Of a DNA stretch of 64,000 nt, positions 44,144 to 54,041 are shown in pieces. The stretch is from assembly GCA_947038155.1 (NCBI GenBank), contig CAMQVH010000002.1, positions 163,867 through 227,866 of the forward strand, given 5' to 3'. Every line of letters begins with the position of its first letter. Within the stretch, counting starts at the first letter, position 1. A program made the translations under genes and the position numbers. The notes below the pieces were generated by a model. It made no database searches. It had not been told where the DNA came from and was given only the letters and a program-made list of their open reading frames with translations. The stretch is from an uncultured Bacteroides sp. GTDB lineage: Bacteria; Bacteroidota; Bacteroidia; Bacteroidales; Bacteroidaceae.

Positions 44144-45549
44144 AAGATAAAGAGTTCAGAATGAGTGCCAAGACACTGATCCTCCCCTTGTTTCTTATAC
44201 TTTTGTGCTGTGTATTCGGATGCCGGAACAAACATCATACCGAAAAGAATGAAACAGCACACGATCTTCCACAGATTAAAGACAGTGGAGAGCTGGTTGT
44301 GCTGACACTCTATAGCTCTACTTCATATTTCATTTATCGCGGACAGGAAATGGGATTCCAATACGAACTCAGTGAACAGTTTGCCAAAAGTCTGGGACTG
44401 AAACTCAGAATCGAGGTAGCCAGAAATGTCCGTGAATTGATTCAGAAATTACAGTCAGGCGAAGGAGATATGATCGCCTACAACCTGCCGATTACCAAAG
44501 AATGGAAAGACAGCCTTTTGTATTGCGGAGAAGATATAATCACCCATCAGGTTATCGTCCAGCAAGGAAATGGAAAGCATAAACCACTGAAAGATGTAAC
44601 GGAACTTATCGGCAAAGATATATATGTCAAACCAGGCAAATATTACGATCGCCTCGTGAATCTGAACAACGAACTGGGAGGTGGTATCCATATTCATAAG
44701 ATAACGGGAGATAGCGTTACCGCGGAAGACTTAATCACCCAGGTAGCACAAGGTAAGATTCCCTATACCGTAGCCGATAATGATTTAGCCAAACTGAATA
44801 AAACTTACTATCCCAATCTGAATATCGATCTTTCTATCAGTTTTGACCAGCGTTCTTCATGGGCTGTGCGAAAAGACAGTCCCGAACTGGCAGCCGCCGC
44901 CACAAACTGGCATAAAGAAAATATGACCTCTCCTGCCTATACGGCAAGTATGAAGCGTTACTTCGAGAATAGTAAAATGATGCCACACTCCCCCATCCTT
45001 TCACTTAAAGAAGGAAAAATATCACATTACGACGATTTATTCAAAAAATACGCCAAAGAGATCGGATGGGACTGGCGAATGCTGGCATCCCTCGCCTATA
45101 CGGAATCAAACTTTGACACAACAGCCGTATCTTGGGCAGGAGCCAAAGGATTGATGCAACTGATGCCTGCCACTGCACGAGCAATGGGCGTACCCGCAGG
45201 TAAAGAACAAAACCCGGAAGAAAGTATAAAAGCAGCCGTTAAATACATTGCCGCCACAGACCGAAGTTTCAATATGATCCCTGACAAACAGGAACGGCTC
45301 AACTTCATACTGGCTTCTTACAATGCCGGCCTAGGACATATCTACGACGCCATGGCATTAGCAAAAAAATACGGAAAGAATAACCTCGTATGGAAAGACA
45401 ACGTCGAAAACTTCATCCTGCTCAAAAGCAATGAGGAATACTTCACCGATCCTGTTTGTAAAAATGGATATTTCCGTGGCATAGAAACGTTCAACTTCGT
45501 ACGTGATATTCAGTCCCGGTTCGAATCGTACAAGAAAAAGATAAAATAG
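44140..45549 (+). CDS. MltF-type membrane-bound lytic transglycosylase
   Basis: 469 residues with a lipobox-like VFGC in the leader. An N-terminal solute-binding (SBP_bac_3) domain (LVVLTLYSSTSYFIYRGQEMGFQYELSEQF) precedes an SLT lysozyme-like domain at about residues 290-420 with the catalytic Glu in LAYTESNFD and the GAKGLMQLMP, YNAGLGH motifs. It cleaves peptidoglycan to 1,6-anhydro muropeptides at the outer membrane. The ATGA overlap with udk indicates translational coupling. Translation could start seven codons later at MSAKTL. Confidence 0.9.
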   Translation: MKDKEFRMSAKTLILPLFLILLCCVFGCRNKHHTEKNETAHDLPQIKDSGELVVLTLYSSTSYFIYRGQEMGFQYELSEQFAKSLGLKLRIEVARNVRELIQKLQSGEGDMIAYNLPITKEWKDSLLYCGEDIITHQVIVQQGNGKHKPLKDVTELIGKDIYVKPGKYYDRLVNLNNELGGGIHIHKITGDSVTAEDLITQVAQGKIPYTVADNDLAKLNKTYYPNLNIDLSISFDQRSSWAVRKDSPELAAAATNWHKENMTSPAYTASMKRYFENSKMMPHSPILSLKEGKISHYDDLFKKYAKEIGWDWRMLASLAYTESNFDTTAVSWAGAKGLMQLMPATARAMGVPAGKEQNPEESIKAAVKYIAATDRSFNMIPDKQERLNFILASYNAGLGHIYDAMALAKKYGKNNLVWKDNVENFILLKSNEEYFTDPVCKNGYFRGIETFNFVRDIQSRFESYKKKIK

Positions 45550-45554
45550 GTAAT

Positions 45555-45683
45555 AAGTATTAAGTATTAAGTATTAAGTATTAAGTATTAAGTATTAAGT
45601 ATTAAGTATTAAGTATTAAACCATGCGGATCAACAGTTGTGCTGCTACGATTAATACTTAATACTTATTACTTAATACTTATT
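45555..45683. repeat. AAGTATT heptamer array with inverted copies
   Basis: Nine perfect head-to-tail AAGTATT units (45555-45617) are followed by a 35-nt spacer, then inverted AATACTT units (45653-45666, 45674-45680) that run into the end of the symporter gene. The arms can pair into a long AT-rich hairpin. It sits between convergent mltF and symporter genes and may act as a terminator. Unit number is likely to vary by slippage. Confidence 0.85.
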
Positions 45684-47231
45684 ATTTGTTCTGCCCGTCA
45701 AAAGGCTAACCACCACAATAGCCAGTATAGACAATGGTAATGCAAAGAGAATAGGGTCAATGACCGGAAACGGATATGTCTCAATCAATACATCCTTGCC
45801 AAACAGGAATTTACATATTCCCATTGCGGCAGCTTCTTTCTGATGAAGGAATATTAGTGCAAAAGCACTGCCTAAAGTTCCTACCCAGAGACTTGCCATA
45901 ACTCCCTGTTTCGTCGCTTTCTTCCAGTACAATGCACAAAAGTAGGCAGGAAGAAATGCAGCAGCACAGATACCCATAAAAATAGAAGTTCCGCGGGCGA
46001 TAATATCGTGAGGCAGCATATAACAAATAATATAGCTGACCAAAATAGAGAAAAGTACTCCCAAACGAATCACATTTGTCAATTTGCCACGAGAACGGGG
46101 CTTATAAGTACCATAAATGTCAGAACCAACCGATGCTCCCATTGTGTGGAACTGAGAACTAAGCGTAGACATACTTGCAGAAAGGATACAGAGCATAAAC
46201 AAAGCGGCAAACCAGTCCGGCATAGCTTTATTGATGAAATAAGGAATGATTTTATCAATATCCTGTATCACTTCCGTAGCAACAGCTCCTTCTGTCTTCA
46301 AGAAGAAAAGATTGCTTAATGCACCGGCATGATAGATAGCTCCTACCGTTATAATCAGGAAAAAACAACCGATAAATACGCCACGATTCAACTGCTTGCT
46401 ACTTTCTACCGTCATAAAACGTACCACCAACTGAGGCTGTGCAAGGCAACCGATTCCTACTCCCAGAATAAGAGAGGTAACCAATGAGTACCACTGCGGA
46501 GAACCTGTCACAGGCATTGCGGTCCATCCCTGATGCCCCAATGCCTTGAACTTTTCCGGAACCAGAGGGGCTATATTTGTCAATTCCTTGTTTGCTTCCG
46601 TAAAACCCATGCCAAGCACCTGATACAAAGAGAACAACAGGAACAACATACAGCCAAACATGATAACTGCCTGTAAAGCATCCGTATACATCACCCCCTT
46701 CATTCCTCCTGCAATCACATACGCAGCAATGACTAACGTAAATATCAGCAGAGATATATTAAAATCAATCTGAAAAATCTGTTCGATAAATACAGCGCCC
46801 CCTTTCATTACCACAGCAGCGTACAGCGGCATACCTATAAATATGACGGCTGCAATGAACACCTGTATATTACGGGAACGAAAATGACGGCCTAATAACT
46901 GCGGAAAAGTGCTGACATTCAGTTTTGCTCCCATGCGCCGGGTACGCAAACCGAAGAATATGAAGGCGATAACTACCCCGACAAACATATTGAGGAAACA
47001 CAGCCACTGAATACCCATACCGAAAGCAGCCGCTACACCGCCAAAGCCAACAATAGCGGAAGCAGAGATAAACGTAGCACCATAAGAAAGCGCCATCACT
47101 ATCGGATTCATCTGACGCCCGCCCACCAGATAATCACTGGTATTCGTAGTCTTCTTATATCCTAAAAAACCGAGGTAGGCCAATGACAGCAGGTAAGCTA
47201 TCACAATCAAGCCAAGAGTAAATGTATTCAT
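45672..47231 (-). CDS. Sodium:solute symporter (SSS family)
   Basis: 519 residues with about 13 membrane helices. The family start TLGLIVIAYLLSLAYLGFLGYKKT, SDYLVGGRQMNPIVMALSYGATFISASAIVGFGG and the Na+-site region (SASMSTLSSQFHTMGASVGSDIY) are clear. The substrate cannot be assigned; pantothenate, proline and acetate/monocarboxylate carriers share this pattern. Its ATG overlaps the stop of a 41-codon upstream gene encoding a small membrane protein. Confidence 0.9.
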   Translation of the reverse strand: MNTFTLGLIVIAYLLSLAYLGFLGYKKTTNTSDYLVGGRQMNPIVMALSYGATFISASAIVGFGGVAAAFGMGIQWLCFLNMFVGVVIAFIFFGLRTRRMGAKLNVSTFPQLLGRHFRSRNIQVFIAAVIFIGMPLYAAVVMKGGAVFIEQIFQIDFNISLLIFTLVIAAYVIAGGMKGVMYTDALQAVIMFGCMLFLLFSLYQVLGMGFTEANKELTNIAPLVPEKFKALGHQGWTAMPVTGSPQWYSLVTSLILGVGIGCLAQPQLVVRFMTVESSKQLNRGVFIGCFFLIITVGAIYHAGALSNLFFLKTEGAVATEVIQDIDKIIPYFINKAMPDWFAALFMLCILSASMSTLSSQFHTMGASVGSDIYGTYKPRSRGKLTNVIRLGVLFSILVSYIICYMLPHDIIARGTSIFMGICAAAFLPAYFCALYWKKATKQGVMASLWVGTLGSAFALIFLHQKEAAAMGICKFLFGKDVLIETYPFPVIDPILFALPLSILAIVVVSLLTGRTNNKY

Positions 47232-47353
47232 CGTGTTTCGTCTTTATCGTCGTCCTTATTCCAATATTTCAGCCCAAACCAGGCAGCAAAAATCACACAT
47301 ATCACTGAGAGGATATATGGCAAGACTATAAAAGGGTCATCTATTCCAAACAT
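47228..47353 (-). CDS. Symporter small accessory protein
   Basis: 41 residues (ATG at 47353, TGA at 47228): MFGIDDPFIVLPYILSVICV, one membrane helix continuing IFAAWFGLKYW, then a charged NKDDDKDETR tail. The stop overlaps the symporter ATG (ATGA), and a good promoter lies just upstream, so it is the first gene of the unit. Small one-helix partners with this D-P-F start and W-N tail are known next to SSS transporters, where they are thought to assist assembly or stability. It is easily missed because of its length. Confidence 0.8.
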   Translation of the reverse strand: MFGIDDPFIVLPYILSVICVIFAAWFGLKYWNKDDDKDETR

Positions 47354-47383
47354 TTGCGTATCAGATTTTAATCAATTAAGCCA

Positions 47384-47413
47384 CAAATGTAAGGAATTTA
47401 TTGAAAAGACAAA
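47384..47413 (-). promoter_or_regulatory. Promoter of the symporter unit
   Basis: On the minus strand TACATTTG (47384-47391) is the -7 element and TTTG (47410-47413) the -33 element, 18 bp apart, 30 bp before the accessory-protein ATG. Confidence 0.6.
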
Positions 47414-47424
47414 ACTTTTGTTTA

Positions 47425-48024
47425 CTAATACTGATTATAATGTATCTTTTTCTCGTCATATTTCTGTTTCGGCTGCTCTTTTGTTGCAGGATAGCCGAAA
47501 GGAATGACACAAAGAGGAAGAATATTCTCGGGCAGGTGGGTATATTTGCGAACGACTTCCATACGATCTTCATACGGATAAGCAGCTGTCCATACAGCAC
47601 CCAGCCCCATGCTTTCAGCAGCCAGCAAAATATTCTGTGCTGCAGCAGAACAGTCTAAATACCAATAAAAAGAACGGGCAGAATCACCACAGACAATAAT
47701 CGCATTACGGGCTTGTGTCAACATCTTGGCATAAGGAAGAGCCGCCGCCATAGAATCCAGTTTCGCACGGTCGGAAACAACCACAAACTCCCAGGGACGA
47801 ACATCCTTACCCGATGGAGCAGACATTCCTGCACGAAGCATTAAATCGATTTTCTCTTTCTCTACACCTTTATTCAAGTAAGTACGCACGCTCTTACGCT
47901 CAAAGATATTATCCAAAGCGGCATTTCCGGTGCCGGTTGTTCCTTTTTCCTCTTTTGAGGAAGAACACGAGATCATAGCAGTCATTGCCATGAGCATACA
48001 CAAGAAAGAAAAAATCTTTTTCAT
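47425..48024 (-). CDS. Nitroreductase-family lipoprotein
   Basis: 199 residues, lipobox ISC (Cys20) followed by SSSKEEKG. The FMN-binding nitroreductase pattern is present: ERKSVRTYLNKGV, MLRAGMSAPSGKDVRPWEFVVV, AAAQNILLAAESMGLGAVW and LPLCVIPFGYP. A lipidated nitroreductase would act in the periplasm or at the membrane; the substrate is unknown. It lies 12 bp downstream of metH. Confidence 0.85.
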   Translation of the reverse strand: MKKIFSFLCMLMAMTAMISCSSSKEEKGTTGTGNAALDNIFERKSVRTYLNKGVEKEKIDLMLRAGMSAPSGKDVRPWEFVVVSDRAKLDSMAAALPYAKMLTQARNAIIVCGDSARSFYWYLDCSAAAQNILLAAESMGLGAVWTAAYPYEDRMEVVRKYTHLPENILPLCVIPFGYPATKEQPKQKYDEKKIHYNQY

Positions 48025-48036
48025 TGTGACAAGTCT

Positions 48037-50784
48037 TTAAAATAGGTTTAACTTATTTTTCTGGGCTTCTTCCAACGATACTGTTTCACGGCGTAATAGT
48101 CCGCTCTTCTCACGAAGTGCCTGATATTCTGCATCTAACTCATTAATCAGTTCGGCTTTCATCTGCGAATTCAACAGCCGGGAAGCAACACTGGCATTCT
48201 GAGAAGCATCTTTCAGATGTACAACCGGTGCATGATATACAGGTGCGATCTTCAGTGCCGTATGCATCTTTGAAGTAGTGGCTCCGCCAATCAACAGAGG
48301 AATATCCAGTCCGGCTTTCTCCAGTTCGGCAGCCACATGAGTCATTTCTTCCAGAGAAGGTGTGATCAAGCCACTCAAACCGATCATATCGACTTTTTCT
48401 TCGATGGCACGCTGAACAATGGTTTCTGCCGGAACCATCACTCCCAAGTCAACTATATCATAACCGTTGCACGCCATTACGACGGCAACTATATTTTTTC
48501 CGATGTCGTGCACATCCCCTTTTACGGTAGCAAGCAGAACTTTTCCGGCAGAAGATGATCCTTCCATTTTTTCTGATTCAATGATCGGTTGCAGTATAGC
48601 TACGGCTTTCTTCATAGTACGGGCAGTCTTCACGACCTGAGGCAGGAACATTTTTCCTGCGCCAAAAAGCTCGCCGACATAATTCATTCCATCCATCAAC
48701 GGACCTTCAATTACATCTACAGCTTTATCATATAAAGGTAAAGCTTCCGCTAAATCCTGTTCCAGATAATCACCGATTCCTTTCATCAAAGCATATTTCA
48801 AACGCTCTTGTACGGATTCTTCTCTCCATGCATCCTGCTTCACAGCTGCCTGACCGGAAGTACCGCCCATCGTTTCTTTCAATGCTTCCGCCAGTTCTAT
48901 CAGACGCTCGGCAGCATCGGGACGACGATTCAATACAACGTCCTCTATCTTTTCCAGCGTATCTGCAGGAATATCACTGTAGAGTACGGAAGTTCCCGGA
49001 TTGACGATTCCCATATCCATCCCTTGCTGGATGGCATGATAAAGGAATACCGCATGCATTGCTTCACGAATATAATTATTGCCACGGAAAGAGAAAGAAA
49101 GATTACTCACTCCGCCGCTGACGTGTGCACCGGAAAGATTCTTCCTGATCCATCCAGTAGCTTCTATAAAGTCTACGGCGTAATTGTTATGCTCTTCGAT
49201 TCCTGTAGCCACCGCAAGCACATTCGGGTCGAAAATAATATCATGAGGATTGAATCCAACTTTATCAACCAGCAGACGATATGCACGTTCGCACACTTCT
49301 ATCTTGCGGGCAGCAGTATCCGCCTGTCCTTTTTCATCAAAAGCCATCACGACAGTTGCCGCTCCATATTGCTTGATGATCCGGGCATGCTCCAGAAATA
49401 CTTCCTCCCCTTCCTTCAGAGAGATCGAGTTTACGATTGATTTGCCTTGCAGGCATTTCAATCCGGCTTCGATCACTTCCCATTTGGAAGAGTCGATCAT
49501 AACAGGTACACGGGCTATTTCCGGTTCGGACATGATGAGATTCAGAAAAGTAGTCATCTCAGTCCGGGCATCCAGCAGACCATCATCCATATTAACGTCA
49601 ATAACCAAAGCTCCGTCTTCTACTTGCTGACGAGCTATGGAAAGGGCTTCATCATATTTCTTTTCATTAACCAGACGAAGAAACTTGCGTGAGCCTGCTA
49701 CGTTACAACGCTCACCTATATTCACAAAGTTGATTTCCGGTTTCACTTCCAGTAGTTCGAGTCCGGAAAGCCACATACAATCCGGTTTGGGTGCCGGAAC
49801 ATGAGGTTTGGCACCTGCTATCAGTGCCTGATATTCTGCAATGTAGGCATCTGTCGTACCACAACAACCACCGATAATATTAACCAATCCTTCCTGAATA
49901 TACTCCTTCACTTCATGAGCCATATCTGCGGGAGTCTGATCATATTTCCCCAGACTATTCGGAAGTCCCGCATTAGGATAAGCACTGATATAATAAGGTG
50001 CACGCGAAGCCAACTGTTCAAGAAAAGGCTTCAACTGACGGGCACCAAAGGAGCAATTCAATCCGACTGAAAATATATTGGCATGCTGTACAGAAGCAAG
50101 GAAAGCGTCCAAAGTCTGTCCGGACAATGTACGTCCGCCGATATCGGATACCGTCACAGACAACATAACAGGAACTTCTATTCCTGTCACCTTCATAGCC
50201 TGTCCGGCTGCAAAGATGGCAGCTTTCGCATTCAGCGTATCAAATATGGTTTCGATAAGAATGGCATCCACCCCACCTTCCAGCATGGCTTCCATTTGCT
50301 GCTGGTAAGAGGCAGCCAGTTCGTCATAAGACAAAGCACGAAACGCCGGATTGTTCACATCCGGACTCATGGAACAGGTTTTATTGGTAGGTCCAACGGA
50401 GCCTGCAACAAAACGCGGTTTATCCGGATTCTTTGCCGTATATTCGTCCGCCAGTTCACGTGCCAGTCTGGTAGCGGCAAGATTGATTTCGCGCACATAT
50501 TCTTCTACATGATAATCCGCCATTGAGACAGTTGTAGAACTGAATGTATTGGTCTCAATAATATCCGCACCTGCTTCCAGGTATTTACGATGGATATCTT
50601 GAATGACATCGGGACGGGTCAGACACAACAAATCATTATTCCCCTTCAACTGACCGGGAATATGTGCAAAACGTTCACCACGAAAATCTTCTTCTTTGAG
50701 ATTATATTGTTGGATCATTGTGCCCATTGCGCCATCCAGAATCAGAATACGCTCGGATACAATCTGAGAAATTGTCTTTTTCAT
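48037..50784 (-). CDS. metH: Cobalamin-dependent methionine synthase lacking the reactivation domain
   Basis: 915 residues. It methylates homocysteine from methyltetrahydrofolate through B12. Domains in order: homocysteine-binding ([11 protein letters not shown], Zn cysteines in [13 protein letters not shown]), pterin-binding ([28 protein letters not shown]), B12 cap, and B12-binding with the cobalt His in [12 protein letters not shown] and GLSGLITPS. The chain stops soon after, without the ~330-residue SAM/reactivation domain of the 1,227-residue E. coli enzyme. No B12 riboswitch is visible in the short upstream gap. Confidence 0.95.
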   Translation of the reverse strand: MKKTISQIVSERILILDGAMGTMIQQYNLKEEDFRGERFAHIPGQLKGNNDLLCLTRPDVIQDIHRKYLEAGADIIETNTFSSTTVSMADYHVEEYVREINLAATRLARELADEYTAKNPDKPRFVAGSVGPTNKTCSMSPDVNNPAFRALSYDELAASYQQQMEAMLEGGVDAILIETIFDTLNAKAAIFAAGQAMKVTGIEVPVMLSVTVSDIGGRTLSGQTLDAFLASVQHANIFSVGLNCSFGARQLKPFLEQLASRAPYYISAYPNAGLPNSLGKYDQTPADMAHEVKEYIQEGLVNIIGGCCGTTDAYIAEYQALIAGAKPHVPAPKPDCMWLSGLELLEVKPEINFVNIGERCNVAGSRKFLRLVNEKKYDEALSIARQQVEDGALVIDVNMDDGLLDARTEMTTFLNLIMSEPEIARVPVMIDSSKWEVIEAGLKCLQGKSIVNSISLKEGEEVFLEHARIIKQYGAATVVMAFDEKGQADTAARKIEVCERAYRLLVDKVGFNPHDIIFDPNVLAVATGIEEHNNYAVDFIEATGWIRKNLSGAHVSGGVSNLSFSFRGNNYIREAMHAVFLYHAIQQGMDMGIVNPGTSVLYSDIPADTLEKIEDVVLNRRPDAAERLIELAEALKETMGGTSGQAAVKQDAWREESVQERLKYALMKGIGDYLEQDLAEALPLYDKAVDVIEGPLMDGMNYVGELFGAGKMFLPQVVKTARTMKKAVAILQPIIESEKMEGSSSAGKVLLATVKGDVHDIGKNIVAVVMACNGYDIVDLGVMVPAETIVQRAIEEKVDMIGLSGLITPSLEEMTHVAAELEKAGLDIPLLIGGATTSKMHTALKIAPVYHAPVVHLKDASQNASVASRLLNSQMKAELINELDAEYQALREKSGLLRRETVSLEEAQKNKLNLF

Positions 50785-50873
50785 TCTTACCTTATTACAT
50801 TAACACCTAATTGTCACTCTGCCTATCTTAGACCTATCACGATCTTATCTTACTATTACGCTATAAAGCCATC

Positions 50874-51326
50874 TTATCGCTTAAACATTCGGGCCATGTC
50901 TCTGCGGTCATCTTTTTCTTTAATTGATTCCCGTTTATCGTACTGTTTTTTACCTTTCGCCAAAGCAACGACCAGTTTCGCCAAACCTTTTTCGTTGATG
51001 AACAAACGTACAGGAACGGTAGTAAAACCGGGGTCTTTCATTCCCCGTTGAATTTTCTCCAATTCTTTCTTATTAAGCAACAACTTTCTGTCTCTACGAG
51101 CTGTATGATTATTGTACGAACCATAGAAGTACTCGGCGATATGCATATTCTTTACCCATAATTCGCCTTTCGCAAAATAACAAAACGTATCCACCAGACT
51201 TGCTTTTCCTAAACGAATGGATTTAATTTCCGTGCCTGTCAATACGATACCTGCCGTGTAGGTATCCATCAACTCATAGTCAAATGTAGCACGTTTATTC
51301 TTGATATTTACAGAAGGTTGTTTCAT
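50874..51326 (-). CDS. smpB: SsrA-binding protein
   Basis: 150-residue partner of tmRNA in rescue of stalled ribosomes. Characteristic segments: [58 protein letters not shown] and a basic C-terminal tail ([20 protein letters not shown]). No tmRNA gene was found nearby. It is 9 bp downstream of the Yip1 gene on the same strand. Confidence 0.95.
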   Translation of the reverse strand: MKQPSVNIKNKRATFDYELMDTYTAGIVLTGTEIKSIRLGKASLVDTFCYFAKGELWVKNMHIAEYFYGSYNNHTARRDRKLLLNKKELEKIQRGMKDPGFTTVPVRLFINEKGLAKLVVALAKGKKQYDKRESIKEKDDRRDMARMFKR

Positions 51327-51335
51327 CTTTACACA

Positions 51336-51911
51336 TTAATTAAGTATGGCTATCAACTTACTAAATACAATTTGAATCACCGTCGGACATAGTATTAACA
51401 AAACTGATGAGAAAAGGGTGTATTTCAATCGTACTTTTTCCTCCACTTGCATCAATATGGGAGCTCCTTCCCATACTACATAGACAATGTAGAACTGAAA
51501 TAGCCAGGCAATAATTCTAAAATCAGGTAAAAGTCCGGTCACAATCTGAAGCAAGAAGGGGACAACAAGTGCATATCCGGCAAACTGTTGTGTCAACGGA
51601 GCATTGGCAGGCATCCCAAACATTCTTACTCCCATTTCGTTAATTGCATAGGCCGCCAGAAAGTAACCACCAAACAATGCCACAGCTACGGCACAACAAT
51701 TGGTCATAGCTATTTGAAAACTTTGCGGTCCTCCCCATCCATTCGTCAGCAAAGAGCCGATAAAGACGGACAAGCCGCATAAACCAATCATAGGATAGAC
51801 AAAAGCCATAAAAACTTTTCGCCTATCCTCTTCCATAGAAATTTCCTCCCAGGCCTTGGCCGGAGAGGAAATCAATTTCATTGCTATATTAAATAATTCT
51901 TTGTAGTTCAA
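51336..51911 (-). CDS. Yip1-family membrane protein
   Basis: 191 residues with about five membrane helices and the conserved start NYKELFNIAMKLISSPAKAWEEI, followed by FVYPMIGLCGLSVFIGSLL and a GYALVVPFLLQIVTGLLPDF loop. The start codon at 51911 is TTG, overlapping the TGA of the upstream gene (TTGA). This start is kept because the conserved N-terminus begins there; the first ATG, ten codons in, would remove it. Role in bacteria unknown. Confidence 0.75.
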   Translation of the reverse strand: MNYKELFNIAMKLISSPAKAWEEISMEEDRRKVFMAFVYPMIGLCGLSVFIGSLLTNGWGGPQSFQIAMTNCCAVAVALFGGYFLAAYAINEMGVRMFGMPANAPLTQQFAGYALVVPFLLQIVTGLLPDFRIIAWLFQFYIVYVVWEGAPILMQVEEKVRLKYTLFSSVLLILCPTVIQIVFSKLIAILN

Positions 51912-52705
51912 TTTGTTTTAAGTGTTTCACTCCACGTTGAATTTGCGGCACCATCCAAAGAATTCTTTGAGGAGTTGGTCTTTGCATTTACTTTTATTTT
52001 AGTTGGTTCAGTTCCTCCACTAGCAGTTTTGAAAGCAGAAATAGCAGTAGTCAAATTATAGGCTTTATAAGTAGAAGTATATTTATTACGATCTACAGTT
52101 TCTTCTGAACCATCTTTTATCACATGGTTAAGTGTTAATTCAAGAGTAGTATCTCCCGATTTAACATTTGTAAAGTCATAAGTAAGTATGAAAGAATGCT
52201 TATTAAGTTCTTCTTTCTGCTTTTCGTCTGTACTCTCTACTTTTACCCAATACATAATAGGAATTACAAGATATTGATCAAAAAGTATTCCCGGCTGAGT
52301 TGATGTATCGCTATTAAAAGTATATAAAGGTGCAGTAGCTTCGTTATAATCTGCCGCTTTCTCTGGTCCTTCAGTAGATTTTGCACTAATAGAAGTCGGA
52401 GTACTTCCTGCATAAAGTGTTACATTCAATGTTTGAGAATTTGCAGGTTGTTGGGCCGTATCGAACTGATAATAGAAGAAATAAATATTATCTTGGATTA
52501 GGTCAGCCATCATCAATTCATTAACTACCAGTCTCTGTCCATTAGCCAATTCAAATGTAGCAGCGGGATAAGTACTAACACATTTTGCGAACGCAGGTCC
52601 GGTATATATCGTATTATCATCCCCATTCATACAAGAAGTAACAGACATCCCCATTAAAACCGTCATTAAAGCTACTAATAAAAATTTCATTTGTTTCATA
52701 AACAT
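51908..52705 (-). CDS. NigD-like lipoprotein
   Basis: About 265 residues. A longer frame to TTG 52723 is rejected because that codon is inside the -7 element. The start is ATG 52705 or 52699. The signal peptide ends SVTSC, followed by MNGDD. The middle and end (LANGQRLVVNELMMAD, GILFDQYLVIPIMYWV, KHSFILTYDF) resemble NigD-like proteins, Bacteroides lipoproteins related to a bacteriocin-associated protein; the match is from memory and moderate. It overlaps the Yip1 gene start by 4 bp. Confidence 0.6.
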   Translation of the reverse strand: MFMKQMKFLLVALMTVLMGMSVTSCMNGDDNTIYTGPAFAKCVSTYPAATFELANGQRLVVNELMMADLIQDNIYFFYYQFDTAQQPANSQTLNVTLYAGSTPTSISAKSTEGPEKAADYNEATAPLYTFNSDTSTQPGILFDQYLVIPIMYWVKVESTDEKQKEELNKHSFILTYDFTNVKSGDTTLELTLNHVIKDGSEETVDRNKYTSTYKAYNLTTAISAFKTASGGTEPTKIKVNAKTNSSKNSLDGAANSTWSETLKTN

Positions 52706-52720
52706 ATTTTTTAGAGTTTG

Positions 52721-52728
52721 CAAAGATA
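52721..52728 (-). promoter_or_regulatory. -7 element of the NigD-like gene
   Basis: TATCTTTG on the minus strand, about 15 bp upstream of ATG 52705. Confidence 0.5.
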
Positions 52729-52781
52729 TAAATTCTAATTCACAATTAATAAATGCAGATACTTAAAAAATACTGCATCGT

Positions 52782-53282
52782 TTACTTTATTATTTTCGCA
52801 AAAAGTTCCAGGTGCTCGTCTACATACCTTGCTACCAGCGCAGTAACCTGTTCCTCCATATCTAAATATGCCTCTTCCAAATCATCAAAAGCCTCATATT
52901 GCTCATACATTGCCATGAATTCATCATCCGTCCGTTCCTTTTCCAGATCCTTCCGGTTGGCATCATATATCTTCTTGGCTTTATATACCAATTTAGAGAA
53001 CTCTTCCGCCCCCCACAGACGCATAACCTTGGCAAAAGGATTATCAAAGATATATCCGCCATAACCGTTCTGAATCAACTGACAGAATCCGCCGAACATT
53101 ATTTCATCACGAAAAATCTGATAAGCCAGCAATGAATGCTGTTCACCTGTCAACAACGGCATTGTGTCAGCAGTCAATTCACCACCGATTACTTCCTTAT
53201 ATTTATCAGTAAATACCTGGATAAATTCATCCATTCCTTCGCCCGCAGCTTTCTGTAAAGCGGACTCCATAACTTCTACCAT
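52782..53282 (-). CDS. DMP19/DUF4375-family protein
   Basis: 166 residues from ATG 53282. A TTG nine codons upstream overlaps the -7 element TAGCTTTG at 53307-53314 and is rejected. All-helical and acidic: ALLTGEQHSLLAYQIFRDEI-type segment, FGGFCQLIQNGYGGYIFDNP, WGAEEFSKLVYKAK, then an acidic tail. This matches DUF4375 (DMP19, a DNA mimic in Neisseria). A DNA-mimic role here is speculative. There is no signal peptide. Confidence 0.75.
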   Translation of the reverse strand: MVEVMESALQKAAGEGMDEFIQVFTDKYKEVIGGELTADTMPLLTGEQHSLLAYQIFRDEIMFGGFCQLIQNGYGGYIFDNPFAKVMRLWGAEEFSKLVYKAKKIYDANRKDLEKERTDDEFMAMYEQYEAFDDLEEAYLDMEEQVTALVARYVDEHLELFAKIIK

Positions 53283-54041
53283 AGCTTTGTTCAATAAATT
53301 ATTCAGCAAAGCTACTAATTTTATTCTATATCTATCTAGTAATACCGCTACATTCTCACTAAAACATACCTGTTGGCGGAATTAATTTAATTCAAACCCA
53401 TGAAAACAGGATATCTCATTCTGCTTTCCAATATCCGCCAGATAATTGCATGCCGATATACTTTCCCTTTCCCGGAAAACCCTTTAAGCACATTTCTTTT
53501 ACCGTTCAATAGTATGCAAACAACCCTATAATAACCTGCTTTACAACTATTATTGTCGCATTTTCAAAGGGAGTTCTTCATCGTTCCACCCAGGTGAACA
53601 AGCATGTCCACCTAGGTGCGCAGACCTGTTTACAAGGGTCCAACGATCGGTTCACCCGGGTGGAACGATGAAGATGTCGGTAAAATAACACACGAATAAA
53701 GGCATCAAATGCCATAGAGATAAGTAACATAATATATAAACAACAAGTAAACAGCAACCAAGATGCTAGATGCATTCGGCAACTACTTACGCAAAGGGCA
53801 AAGAAATGGAATGAGGGATATCCCAAAAAAGAGTGAGAGATAGACTGAGATGAAGCGATTCTAGGGAGAAAATGATGAGAGATACCTATTTGAAAAGTAT
53901 CTCTCATTCTGTAATATACTAATTATATGCAGATTACACAAAAACAGTGAGACCGTGAGACTAAAATATTTTTTTCTTTGCATGGGATAGCTGAAAGAAG
54001 AAACTCTTTTAAGTCTATCTAATGCAAAAACATATAACTAT
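53283..54041. other. Non-coding stretch with palindromic array and hairpins
   Basis: No convincing gene in about 760 bp. It contains a perfect GAATTAATTTAATTC palindrome (53379-53393), the four-unit palindromic array at 53582-53668, a GGGATATCCC palindrome (53815-53824), and an 11-bp hairpin ATGAGAGATAC/GTATCTCTCAT (53875-53885 with 53897-53907). A minus-strand open frame across the array has no protein-like character. Confidence 0.6.
53582..53668. repeat. Four-unit palindromic array with 22-nt period
   Basis: Units centre on CACC-CA-GGTG (near 53591), CACCTAGGTG (near 53613), a degenerate TTTACAAGGG unit (near 53633) and TTCACCCGGGTGGAA (near 53657). Centres one, two and four are 22 and 44 nt apart. 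Flanks repeat CGTTCC and GAAC, as in the array at 39.84 kb. Confidence 0.65.

Noticed and set aside
45555..45683. Possible CRISPR array
   Set aside because: Units are seven bases, contiguous and without spacers.
53578..53907. 109-codon minus-strand frame in the intergenic region
   Set aside because: It runs through the palindromic array and a hairpin and has no recognisable domain or promoter.
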